Shown: positions 1 to 9,911 of the stretch, piece after piece
How the letters are laid out: every line of letters begins with the position of its first letter
Numbering within the stretch: position 1 is the stretch's first letter
Assembly (NCBI GenBank): GCA_018457135.1
Contig: JAGGDU010000019.1
Span: 1 to 59,637, forward strand
From: Trichodesmium erythraeum GBRTRLIN201
Lineage (GTDB): Bacteria > Cyanobacteriota > Cyanobacteriia > Cyanobacteriales > Microcoleaceae
Direction of reading: 5' to 3'
DNA: 59,637 bases
The notes under the pieces: generated by a model
Databases searched by the model: none
What the model was told of the DNA's origin: nothing
What the model saw: the letters and a program-made list of their open reading frames with translations, nothing else
Translations under genes and position numbers: made by a program

Positions 1-335
1 TGATTTTATTCTTGAAGCATTATGTGTAGTCGGACTTTAGGAAATTGGTATAATAAGATTCTAGACACAACAAAAATAGAGTTATCATGGCAATATTAAT
101 GAACTTATAAAAAATACATAAATAGTTGACATCCTCCTGAAGTTACCTTATAGGAAAGCACAGGTTTTCTGCCAACTATTTAACCAAAAATTATAATTTT
201 TCCTACTCAAATACTGAAAAATTCAGATATTTTTGTAAACAAATTCAATGAGATAATAACAATCTCAAATTTAGCAGTTTCAAGCATATAAAATACTTCA
301 ACCCACCAAAAAATATATAATGAAAACTTTACCCT
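1..335. other. Spacer downstream of dnaN
   Basis: No gene is seen. Positions 18-52 match, in reverse complement, one end of a short repeat also present near 13.2 and 14.3 kb (core: CCAATTTCCTAAAGT). A TTGACATCCTCC string at 126-137 resembles an end motif of IS200/IS605-type elements, but too little surrounds it to call an element. Confidence 0.4.
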
Positions 336-953
336 CTAAGATCTTAACTGGACAGGCATAATTAAATAAGTCATTTGAAATCCTCCCAAAGGATTTAAAA
401 CTACTGGAGTTGTAGCAGTATTTAACTGAATAGAAATTTCAGAAGCTGAGGGAATAGCCTTTAATCCTTCAATCAAATATTTCACATTAAAAGCAATTTC
501 TTCTGGCTCATCACTAGAGATTTGTGCTGCCATAGATTCTCGACCACTTCCCACATCTTGAGCATCTACAGATAAAGAAATTTCTTGATTAACACTATCA
601 ATAGTACACTTCAAGATATTATTCTTTTGGTCAGCTAAAACAGCAATTCTTTCCACAGCTCCTAAAAATTTTTTTCGATCTACATTAATTTGATTAGTAA
701 ACTGATTAGGTAACAATTGTTGGTAAGCAGGATATTGGCCTTCTAATTTTCGGCTAGTTAAACGCTGCTTTCCCAACTCAAAAATAACCTGATTTTCATC
801 AAACTTTAATGTCACAGAAGAACCAGACTTACCCATACTAATCATACGTTCAACCTCTCTTAAAGCTTTCGCCGGAATTGTTACTTCAAACTCTTCTATT
901 TCTGTAACTTCCTCTATTTCTTCCTCACCCTCCTGCATTACACTTTCTGTCTG
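336..953 (-). CDS. dnaN: dnaN exon 5 (C-terminal half)
   Basis: This exon is 618 nt including the TAG stop. It starts QTESVMQEGEEEIEEVTEIE and continues through TIPAKALREVERM and KFLGAVERIAVLADQK to MPVQLRS. The glutamate-rich insert near its start is found in cyanobacterial clamps. The methionine at 938 is internal, so a 200-residue call starting there would be artificial. Confidence 0.92.
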   Translation of the reverse strand, partial: QTESVMQEGEEEIEEVTEIEEFEVTIPAKALREVERMISMGKSGSSVTLKFDENQVIFELGKQRLTSRKLEGQYPAYQQLLPNQFTNQINVDRKKFLGAVERIAVLADQKNNILKCTIDSVNQEISLSVDAQDVGSGRESMAAQISSDEPEEIAFNVKYLIEGLKAIPSASEISIQLNTATTPVVLNPLGGFQMTYLIMPVQLRS

Positions 954-3900
954 GTTAAACTAAGCCAGGTAAATTACCCTACCCAACTCGTCTTCAAAAC
1001 CGTGCGTGAGACTTTCACCTCACACGGCTCCTCTCCTAAACGTCCCAATTCAAGGGTACACCCCTGCTGAGTGTGCCAACATTCCCTACTGAGTGTGCCG
1101 ACAATATTGTCAACCCATCAAAAACCTTGTTGCCACGGCTGGATGCTCTGTAAATTAACTTTTGCAACTTAAACACATTCCTCAGAACCCTTTTCCAATC
1201 TATGTTTTTCCACAACAAAATTCGAGCAACACTGACTTAAAACAGTATATTGTCTGTATCCCATGCCACACTTAAAAATAGTTTAGGTGACCCTAAATTT
1301 ATTTTTAGTGTTTTAGCTTTGTTCATCGCTAATTGTTACCTTACATTACGTCTAACAGTGGGTACGTCTGCTAATATTGCTTTTTACCCAATCCTACTCT
1401 CTCTAAGACCTACGACTAAGTGTGTAGATTGACCTTGAATGGCTTCCTAAGTTCTCGACCTATATTCTTAGGTGTCTTAAAAAGGTTTCCTCGTTCCCTT
1501 ATGCCTTTATTACGACTAATTTAGTGGGGTAAACTCTCCCGGAGAATTCTATATGGTTGTTGATATAGATATTGCCATGTCTATATCCATCGACCCTCTG
1601 ACTTTAGTTCTATATTACCTATACAACTTTGAAATAGGTGTTGGTAACGAGAGTTTGATTACCTTCCTGTTCGTCCACTTGTTAGCCTCTGCTAAAAGTC
1701 TCAGTTATTTGCTAATTGAAACTTTGACTTCATTTAGACCAGCTTCACAGATTGATGTTCAGTCGCTACCGTGTGGCCTATGCTGTCAACCCAACAACAA
1801 GGCGGATGGAATTTCACCACCAAGGACATAAGAGTTTTCCACTGGCTTTATGTTTAATCTCCTCTAAAACTTGTAGTGGAAGGCTTGCTATACCTGCTTA
1901 AGGGAGGTTTTTACTAGCCAACGAGTCGCACGACAATAGCCAACCTATGACCATCTGTTGCTACAAACTCCAAACCATCTGTTTGTACTTTTAAATGTAC
2001 TCCCGTCAATACTTGTTTGGTTTCATCAGGACTTGTAGCAAATAAAGTTCCTCTCAAGCCATCAATTAAAGCTTCCGATTGTAAATTGATAACTTCCCCA
2101 GCTTCCACATTTGGTAATTCTGGATATTCTTCTCCTCCCATACCTCTAACTTGATAACGACCAGATGTAGAAGTAAGAGTAGCGATCGCTTCCCCTGCAT
2201 CATCATCAATGGTAATGTTACCTTCTGGTAGTCTGTTAAACTAAGCCTGGTAAGTTACCCTACCCGGCTCGTCTTCAGAACCGTGCATGAGACTTTCACC
2301 TCACACGGCTCCTCTCCTAAACGTCCCAATTCAAGGGTACATCCCTGCTCATTGTCTCAAGATATTAAGTCATGTAACTTGAGATTTGGAGATGTTTTGT
2401 GATCTCAAGCAGTTTTAGTATCCTGGCAATATCAGTGCAACATCAGTGCAACAGTTGTTTGTTCTTGTAGGTGTTCTCACCAACTCTAGACCTTGATATT
2501 TTTTGATCTATCTCTATTAGGTCTATCGATCTAAAGGTCAATTTACAAAATCCGCATCCCTACTTTGGAGAAATACTTCTGTTTTATCCATCTGACTGAC
2601 TTATTTGGATGCCAACGACCTTGCCCATCGACCTAGTCTTTAACCTAAGAGATTATCCAACTTATTGAATATTTTCTTACTGACTACGCCTGAAAAATAG
2701 TTGGCCTATCTTCTGATTACCTAATCCAGTTTAGCTATCAGTGCTTCTACTGGTGCAGTTTTATGTGAGTTACATAAAACTGCTAATCTTCAATAATGAA
2801 TTTTGATACTCTCAAAAGATTATTTAATCAGAGTCTTAAATCCTAATTTTGCTGTCTTTACCTGACCTTATCTGATGGTAAAACCTCGAAAATCGAATCC
2901 AGGTTTATTCCGTTCTATCAAACTTACCCAAACTTACATCCCTCAGGATTTACATAAGCTTTGGAGCTAACTTCCGTGTTTCACCCCCATACCACTGACC
3001 GCAGCCTGTAATTTATCTTCACAAGCAGGAAACACAATCGTAAAGAAGCAATCGCTACTTCTTAACATAGTTTTTGCTTATTACTCATACTGCTACAATA
3101 TCGCTATATATGTGTAACTTTAGATAAATCAAGTCAATTTTCATTGAACTATCAAATTCCCCGGCAGTTTTCTTTCTCGGGTCTACCTAGGTCAGGCGTC
3201 TAACAGCTATCAATCTAGCGTAGTAACTAGAAGTCAGAATTTTTTTGTATTTATGCATCTTGCAGATATTGCCACTAATGGATGCTCTGTAAATTAACTT
3301 TTGCAACTTAAATACATTCTTCAAAACCCATTTCCAATTGATATCTTTCCATTTTGGTTTTGGCTTGATACTCAATTAGAAAAGCATATTATAGACCGTA
3401 TCCCATGCCACGCTTAAAAATAAATTAGGATTACCATTATTTCTCTTTAGTGTTTTAGCCTTATTCATTGCTAGTTGTTACTTCACATTACGTCTAACAG
3501 TGGGTACGTCAGCAATCAAAGCTTTTTACCCAATCCTACTCTCTCTTTGACCTACAACCTTTCGTGTAGATTGACCTTGAATGGCTTCCTAAGTTATCAA
3601 CTATTTACTTAGGAGTCATAGAGAGGTTTCCTCGTTCCCTTATGCCTTTATTACGACTGATTTAGTGGGGTAAAATCTCCCGGAGGGTTCATACTAGTTG
3701 TTAATATAAAGGTTTCCATCCCTATATCCATTATCCCTCTGACTTTTGTCCTACATTCCATAGCTGCCTTGGGAATGGTTTGATATAACGAGAGTTTAAT
3801 TACCTTACTGTTCGTCCACTTGTCAGCCTTTGCTAGCGGTATCGTTCCTGGCAACTAGTATTTTCCCGCATTTAGACCAGCTTCACGGATTGATATTCAG

Positions 3901-6848
3901 TCGCTACCGTGTGGCCTATGCTGTCAACCCAACAACAAGGCGGATAGAATTTCACCATCAAGGACATAAGAGTTTTCCACTAGCCTTATCTTTAACCTCC
4001 TTCAAAATATGCCATGGAAGGCTTGTTATACCGAAGTTTCATCAGTTTTAACTAACCAACGAGTCGCACAGAAACAATATCATTAAATAATTTGGCAGGT
4101 AAAGTAAAACTTCCACTGGTTTCTACAACTGCTGGAAAGCTGGAACGAATTCCTAAACCTAAGTCAAAACCTGTTAACTCTAGACATTGAGAATCAACAT
4201 CTGCAGTTAATAAAACATTTGCTAGTAGTTAAACTAAGCAAGCCCATTTCCGGCTATCCTTTATAGAGTCTGCTCGTCTTCAGAACCGGACGTGAGACTT
4301 TCACCTCATCACGGCTCCTCTGCTAAACGTCCCTTTTTATAAGTACACCCTTTGAAATTCACCAAGGGAGCTAACTAATTCTTAAAGTATAATTGCTACT
4401 CTTGGGCAGTTTTCAAATCATGGCAGTGCCGGTGCAATAACTATTTGTTTTTATTAGATATTGTCACCACTTTCTTACCTTAATGATCTTGGCTCACGCG
4501 CCTAACAGTTAGTAACAAAGCATAATCACTAGAAGTCATAAATCTTTGATACTTAATGATATTGCGAATTTTGCCAAAGCTGGATGCTCTGTAAATTAAC
4601 TATTGCAACTTAAATACATTCTTCAGGGCCCATTTCCAGTCTATCTCTTTTAACTTAAGAGCATGATTTATAGATATTTGAGATAGTATATCGTCTGTAT
4701 CCCATGCCACACTTAAAAATAGTCTAGGTTAACCTAGCTTTCTTATTAGTGTTTTAGCCTTATTAATTGCTAATTGTTAGCTTACATTACGTCTAACAGT
4801 GGGTACGTCTGCTAATTGTGCTTATTACCCAATCCTACTCTCCCTAAAACCTACGTCCTTTTACATAGATTGACCTTGAATGGCTTCCTAAGTCATCTTC
4901 TTAGGTGTCTTAGAGAGGTTTCCTCGTTCCCTTATACCTTTGTTACGACTGATTTAGTGGGGTAAATTCCCCCGGAGAGTACGGTTATGGTTGTTAATAA
5001 TTCCACCCAGATAGAATTATCCATTGACCCTCTGAACTTTCGTCCTATATTCCATAGCTATCTTTGGAATTTTCCTAATAACGAGAGTTTAATTACCTTC
5101 CTATTCGTCCACTTGTCAGTCTCTGCTAGAAATCTCACTTATTTGATAGTTAAAGCTTTGACCCCGTTTAAGCCAGCTTCACGGGTTGATGTTCAGTCTC
5201 TACCGTGTGGCCTATGCTGTCAACCCAACAACAGGGTGGTAGGAATTGCACCTACAAGGACATAAGAGTTATTCACAAGTCGAGGTTGTCCTCATATTAT
5301 TGACTTTGAACGGCCATTTATACCCATTTGTGGTTTAGTGGCCAACGAGTCGCACCTGGGTGATTAGGTCGAGAAGGAACTGCACGACTAACTAGAGAAA
5401 GGTTACTGCTGTTAAACTAAGCCAAATGAGTTACCTCATTCAACTCGTCTTCAGAACCGGACGTGAGACTTTCACCTCATCACGGCTCCCCTCTTAAACG
5501 TCCCAACTGAAGGGTACATCCCTACCTTAAAATCTACATATCCCATAATTAATAACTAGTTAAGTCCTGTAACCTTGTTAGTTTTGAATATGTGTTCTGA
5601 TCTGAGGCAGTTTTAGTATCGTGGCAATCTAGGTATAACAGTTGTTGATCCTTCTAAGTGTTGTCACCACCTTAAGACCTTAGTTTTATGTAGTCTACTG
5701 ACCTTAAAACAGTATCTCTGAGGGTTAATCCATAAGATGTGCATTTATTCTTTTGCTGTTTCTTGTCACTTCTTTCGTTATACCCGGATCTTTACCCATT
5801 CTGTTACTCAAATAGATCCAGTCAACATCTAATTGTTATTTACTACCTTTAAGTTTGATGTACCTTATAATAATAATATCAGAGTGTTGATATCGTAGAT
5901 TTTTAATACCACCTATACCAGTAGTTTTCTTTCCCTGATTATCCTGTTTCAGGCCTCTAACAGGTACAACCTTGCGTAATAACTTTTGGTCAGAAGTTTT
6001 TGATATCTACGTCTATTGAGAATTTCACCACAACTGGATGCTTTGTAAATTAACTTTTGCAACTTAAACATATTCTTCAAGACCCGTTTCCCGTCAATAT
6101 CTTTCCACTTCAAGTGAAGATTGACACATACACGGGACAATATATAGTCTGTACCCCATGCCACACTTAAAAAGGGTTTTGGATTACCCAATATTCTTTT
6201 TAGCGTTTTAGCCTTATTCATTGCTAATCATTACCTTACATTACGTCTAAAAGTGGGTACGTCTGCATAGATATGCTTCTTACCCAATCCTACTCTCCCT
6301 AAAACCTACGACCCTATGCGTAGATTTGCCTTGAATGGCTTCCTAAGTTTTCGACCTATATTCTTAGGTGTCTTAGAGAGGTTTCCTCGTTCCCTTACTC
6401 CTTTATTACGACTGATTTAGTGAGGTAAAATCTCCCGGAGGGTTCGGTATGGTTGTTGATAATCTTGACTTAATAGGATTATCCATTGACCCCCTGACTT
6501 TAGTCCAACATTCCATAGCTACCTTTGAAATGGTTTCAAATTACGAGAGTTTAATTACTTCCTGTTTGTCCACTTGTCAGTCTCTGCTAGGGGTCTCACT
6601 TATTTGGTAGTTAAAGCTTTGACCTCATTTAGGCCAGCTTCACAGTTTTGATATTCATTCGCTGCCGTGTGGCCTATGCTTTCTACCCAACAACAGGGCG
6701 GCGGAATTTCACCACTAAGGACATAAGAGTTATCCACAAGTCGAGGTTGTCCTCATGTATTGACTTGGAATGGCTATTTATAACTGTTTCCTCAGTCTTA
6801 GTAGCCAACGAGTCGCACTAAGTCACTTTGAGTACAAGTTAATTTCAT
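336..6848 (-). CDS. dnaN: DNA polymerase III beta sliding clamp, five exons split by four group II introns
   Basis: This gene encodes the ring-shaped clamp that tethers the replicative polymerase to DNA. On the minus strand the coding sequence is join 6848-6819, 5410-5356, 4227-4070, 2234-1932 and 953-336. The total is 1164 nt, that is 387 codons plus stop. Each junction is read directly: every intron starts GTGCGACTCGTTGG and ends TTAGTTTAAC, and joining the exons gives one uninterrupted frame. The product begins MKLTCTQSDLSSNLSLVSRA and continues through VLANVLLTADVDSQCLEL, ATDGHRLAIV and a C terminus MPVQLRS, as expected for cyanobacterial DnaN. Introns 1, 3 and 4 fall between codons; intron 2 splits a valine codon after its first base. 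No single continuous ORF covers the protein, so an automatic annotation would show two fragments. dnaA lies upstream on the same strand with the likely origin between them. Confidence 0.95.
954..1931 (-). mobile_element. Group II intron 4 in dnaN, shortest copy
   Basis: This 978-nt intron starts GTGCGACTCGTTGG and ends GTTTAAC. Domain V lies at 995-1030 and resembles that of intron 3. Only the RT N-terminal relic remains (1218-1036: WKNIDWKRVLRNVFKLQKLI). It then runs straight into the 3' ribozyme part, so most of domain IV has been lost. Plus-strand ORFs at 1250-1432 and 1553-1831 are antisense shadows of intron RNA structure. Confidence 0.88.
1932..2234 (-). CDS. dnaN: dnaN exon 4
   Basis: This exon is 303 nt (101 codons). 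It reads from RLPEGNITIDDDAGEAIATL through MGGEEYPELP to ATDGHRLAIV. It covers the end of domain I and the start of domain II, including the clamp motif ATDGHRLA. The methionine at 2141 is internal, not a start. Confidence 0.92.
2235..4069 (-). mobile_element. Group II intron 3 in dnaN, longest copy with the most maturase relics
   Basis: At 1835 nt this is the largest copy. Domain V lies at 2276-2311. Reading down the minus strand there is an RT N-terminal relic (3375-3187: FKLQKLIYRASISGN and ARLIAVRRLT). Next, at about 2920-2640, come broken frames matching the end of RT and domain X (GFDFRGF, LGFKTLIK, HKTAPVEALIAKL, ANYFSGVVSKKIFNKLDNL). An HNH-like tail (TYKNKQLLH) lies at about 2490-2370. 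The RT core with the YADD motif is absent. The parent was therefore a full RT-X-endonuclease intron that lost the middle of its ORF. Confidence 0.88.
4070..4227 (-). CDS. dnaN: dnaN exon 3
   Basis: This exon is 158 nt. It completes the split valine codon and reads VLANVLLTADVDSQCLEL, then TGFDLGLGIRSSFPAVVE, and ends FNDIVS on a codon boundary. It belongs to the first domain of the clamp. Confidence 0.9.
4228..5355 (-). mobile_element. Group II intron 2 in dnaN, remnant maturase ORF
   Basis: This 1128-nt intron has the same GTGCGACTCGTTGG start and GTTTAAC end. Domain V lies at 4281-4317 and is nearly identical to that of intron 1. The RT N-terminal relic at about 4560-4760 is broken, and a short HNH-like relic (LLHRHCHDLKT) lies at about 4395-4460. 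Intron 2 splits a codon (phase 1), unlike the other three. Apparent ORFs on the plus strand here, such as 4987-5265, are antisense to structured intron RNA and are not genes. Confidence 0.88.
5356..5410 (-). CDS. dnaN: dnaN exon 2
   Basis: This exon is 55 nt and encodes SSNLSLVSRAVPSRPNHP plus the first base of a valine codon. It is bounded by TTTAAC at the end of intron 1 and GTGCG at the start of intron 2. It carries the conserved SRAVPSRPNHP stretch near the start of domain I of the clamp. Confidence 0.9.
5411..6818 (-). mobile_element. Group II intron 1 in dnaN, remnant maturase ORF
   Basis: This 1408-nt intron starts GTGCGACTCGTTGG and ends GTTTAAC. A domain V hairpin with a GTGAAAG loop lies at 5452-5487 and a domain VI helix follows. 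The loop region encodes relics of a reverse transcriptase/maturase. At 6221-5949 it reads MNKAKTLKRILGNPKPFLSV and then VFKLQKLIY-like and TKSYYARL motifs of the RT N-terminal region. At about 5690-5560, broken frames resemble an HNH endonuclease tail (LDCHDTKTASDQ). The catalytic RT core is missing, so splicing presumably needs a maturase supplied in trans. Confidence 0.88.
6819..6848 (-). CDS. dnaN: dnaN exon 1 (10 codons)
   Basis: This exon is 30 nt and encodes MKLTCTQSDL. It runs from an ATG directly into the intron 5' end GTGCGAC. It is too short to be found as an ORF. The residues match the usual DnaN amino terminus and join smoothly to exon 2. Confidence 0.9.
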
Positions 6849-6984
6849 TTGAGTTTAGTTATTCATATTAAGAACCTGAGGTTTTTTCAATAAAACTTAC
6901 CTCAGATCGAAATTTTAACATTCTTAACTTGAATAATCTAGACCTCTAAAATTAGACGAAAGATATGAGTAATAAAATCTCAGG

Positions 6985-7490
6985 TTAATATCTGTGGAAA
7001 ATGTGGAAAACTCCAATTTTTTTTTTACTATATCAATGATTTCACCAATAAATACCTGTGGAAAACCTGTGGAAAAATTTATTTTTGCTTCAAGAGAAAG
7101 TTTGAGATTTTTCATAACTTCAAATTTTGAGATACTCCAAACTGATAAGATATAAAAGTAGTTAGGGCAAATGCAACATTCTCACATATCTCAAATATAG
7201 TTAGAGCCAATTTACAGTACTTTTGGTTGTTATTAGGTACACATTTAGTAAGAAAAATTCTCACAATACAAGATTTTTACTCTTCAGATTTGTACCTCAA
7301 ACTCTGAAATTTGCTTTCCATTTCTGGCTTCTGTCATACCCTCTATTTTCAATATTCATACTTCACATACCAAACCCAGACCTTGAGGTTTAGATTAAGA
7401 CTTTTGCTATTTGATTTAAAGTGGTTAAGGCCGATGAAATTGTAGATTTTATATTTTTCCACAAGTTTTCCCCAAGTTTTCCACAGACCA
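6985..7490. other. Candidate chromosomal replication origin (oriC) with DnaA boxes
   Basis: Six exact copies and one near copy of TTTTCCACA lie between dnaN and dnaA. Four are inverted (TGTGGAAAA at 6993-7001, 7002-7010, 7057-7065, 7068-7076). Three are direct (7455-7463, 7466-7474 with one mismatch, 7477-7485). The two groups face each other across about 380 bp. TTTTCCACA is the DnaA-box form reported for cyanobacteria, and origins often sit beside dnaN or dnaA. AT-rich DNA on the dnaA side could serve as the unwinding region. The small ORF 6924-7115 overlaps four boxes and is not considered a gene. Origin activity is inferred from the boxes and context. Confidence 0.75.
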
Positions 7491-8895
7491 AAAATTTTTT
7501 ACCAATCAAAACTATAAGGTCATAATTAGGGACTTTCCCATCAAAACAAATAGAATTTAGAAGGTAAGCAATAAAGGCAACGAAATAAATAAGTCCAGTT
7601 CAATAATTGGATAATTTATTTTTGCTATTCCTTAATAAGTAGGTAGATATAAAATTTACATTAAACCTGAAGGGGTGACAAAGAAAGCTAAAATATTAAT
7701 TGGATAATGAGTATCGCCCTCTTGCCTTTTCGATATTTGAGCTGATGTTAAGACAATTGGCTATCAGTTCCTTAGCTTTTTTTTGGCAAAACTTCTAGAG
7801 AAATTTTACTAAGATTGCCCTCTATTTTATTTTCCGTCTCAAAATAGCTATTTCATCTATATTTTCTACCTTTTTCTGCATAATTTGCTACTCCAAAAAA
7901 GCCGATTTTGGTGCAATTAATAATAAACTTAGCGTCAGCTAAAGTAATTAATAATATTAAATAAATTAGCGTTAACTTATAATTTTAGTTTCTTCTATAT
8001 TATAGCCTCCTATTTCAAAATTACTGAAAATCTATTCAATGCACATTCATTTGGGCTAAGGAATTAAAATATAATCTAATTCCTAAATATTTATGAGGAT
8101 AAATAAAGGTGATTATGGAGAAAAATCCGATTTTTTTATTCTATTTATTTTACGAATAAAATTTACTTACTAAAACTATAATTTTTGGTAAGTTTAACAA
8201 CTATGAAATAAATCAAAAAACAACTTTCTGAATTCCTAATTATGTAATGAAAATGCCGAAAAGTCATTATTTTTTTGATATTATAGATATGCTTTTTTGT
8301 AAATCAAACTAAAACTAGTTTTTTCTTGATATTTTTCATTATTTATATAGTTTAATATTACAAATTTATATCTCATAAAATTACTATTTTATAACTAGTA
8401 AATAGAGTTAAATTTATGAATAATAATTATTATTATATATAAAAAAATACTATTACTTTTTTTCAATGTTCGTGATATATATATGCAAAATGTGAAGCTT
8501 ATAAATTAAGTTAACTACTAACAGGTTGACTACAAAAAATTGATTCGTGTCAAGAGAGAATATAGTATTTAATTGTCTGAAAAATTTGATTCAACCCACT
8601 CATTTAACAGTAGAAACTACAAAATTTCAAACTTAACTTGAGGTAAAGATAAAAAACATTGCATAGCCCAACGACAACTTTCAAAGAGAGTGTATTTTAG
8701 TATTTGATTAGCTAAGTTTTCCAATCCTTTATATCTATGTTCTATAGTCAGAGAAATTAAATTTTTTCAGGTTTCCCCACATAAAATTTTAGTTATCCCA
8801 GCAGATGCTTATGGTAAAGTTGAGGTATAGTTATCAAACTTTTAGCAGCACTTTTCAAAATTTAAGGTTTCAGGGTATCCTTGACTAAATATATT
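7491..8895. other. AT-rich non-coding region between oriC and an IS remnant
   Basis: No convincing gene is found. Long A/T runs dominate 7900-8470. A short minus-strand open stretch at about 8795-8630 reads EHRYKGLENLANQILKYTL and ends in a stop. It has no start or recognisable family and may be a gene relic. Confidence 0.4.
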
Positions 8896-9848
8896 TATAG
8901 TTGTTTCAATTAAGATTGAGACAAAAATTAAGTAGAATAATTTTAAGTCAACTAGCAACTATTTTTCACCATGGCTTACAGTTGATAATTCAGACAAAAA
9001 GTAATAAATTTTGTAGAAAATGGTGGTACGATTACCGAAGTATAGTTCATTTATTTGGGATAGGAAGAGCTTCGATATATAGATGGTTATCTCGCCCAAA
9101 ATTGTCAGCAACTAAGGTAAAATGTCATCGAATAAAATTAGATTAGAAATAATTATAAAAAGATGTAAAACAAAATCCAGAGTCGCTCATTGTCAGACAG
9201 AGCTAAAAATTTTGGAGTTAATCTTACAGCTATATTTTATGCTTTGAAAAGAATGAATTTTCCTTGAAAAAAAACAACTTCGTTATAGGGAAAGAAATAG
9301 AGAATAAAGAATAAAATATTATTAGAAACTACGAAATTTAATTCAAAAAATTGGAAATAAAAGCGTTGTATTTATTGATGTATCAGGATTTTAATACAAT
9401 TGAGACTGTATTTATGCCTGGTCAAAAAAAGGGAAAAAATTTATGGTGAGCAAGAGGGAAAACGAGGTAAAAGAGAAAATTTAGTAGCAGGGAGAATAAA
9501 AAAGGAAAAAGATTTAAGAGCACAAATTATATTTAAAGGAAACCTAAATGCCGTAGTATTTGAATAATAGTTAGAGAACATTTATTACCATCATTAAAAA
9601 TTCCCAGTGTACTGCTGCACGGATAATTCACCATTAATTACGAAAAAACGTTATTAGAGAATTAGTAGAAGCAGGGGGTCACCAATTACTATTTTTGCCA
9701 AAATACTCTCCTGATTTAAATGACTAAGAACATGATTTTAGTGCATTAAAAAGAGCTAGAATGTATTTACCTATCAATACATCTCTTGATAAAATTATGC
9801 GTAATTATTGTACAAAATAGTGCCTCATTCTTATTGAAAATAACCATA
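8896..9848 (+). mobile_element. Decayed IS630-family element, copy A
   Basis: The 953-bp element has 27-bp imperfect inverted ends (8896-8922 and 9822-9848, about 20 of 27 matching) with TA at the tips, as expected for IS630. The transposase is broken by stops and frameshifts. Pieces read FRQKVINFVENGGTITEV, FGIGRASIYRWLSRPK, a DDE-type IDVSGF block, and YSPDLND with LKRARMY near the end. The piece 8901-9146 is only an accidental ORF through this relic. Two related copies lie at 34518-35425 and 46187-47152. Confidence 0.8.
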
Positions 9849-9911
9849 TGTTAAAAATCCTAAAGGATGGATCTGTTAGTTACCTAATCTTCTCCTTCTT
9901 ATTTATACTAA

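Noticed and set aside
121-175. Possible IS200/IS605 end (TTGACATCCTCC)
   Set aside because: The motif is short and no hairpin partner or transposase lies near.
1250-1432. Plus-strand ORF of 60 codons
   Set aside because: It lies antisense to the intron 4 maturase relic and has no family features.
1553-1831. Plus-strand ORF of 92 codons, with relatives at 4987-5265 and similar strings in the other introns
   Set aside because: It is antisense to group II intron RNA; similarity among copies comes from the shared ribozyme sequence, not from a protein.
3651-4051. Overlapping ORFs on both strands inside intron 3
   Set aside because: They fall in the structured 5' part of the intron; neither resembles a protein.
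6924-7115. Minus-strand ORF of 63 codons upstream of dnaN
   Set aside because: It runs through four DnaA boxes and has no recognisable family; the boxes explain the sequence better.
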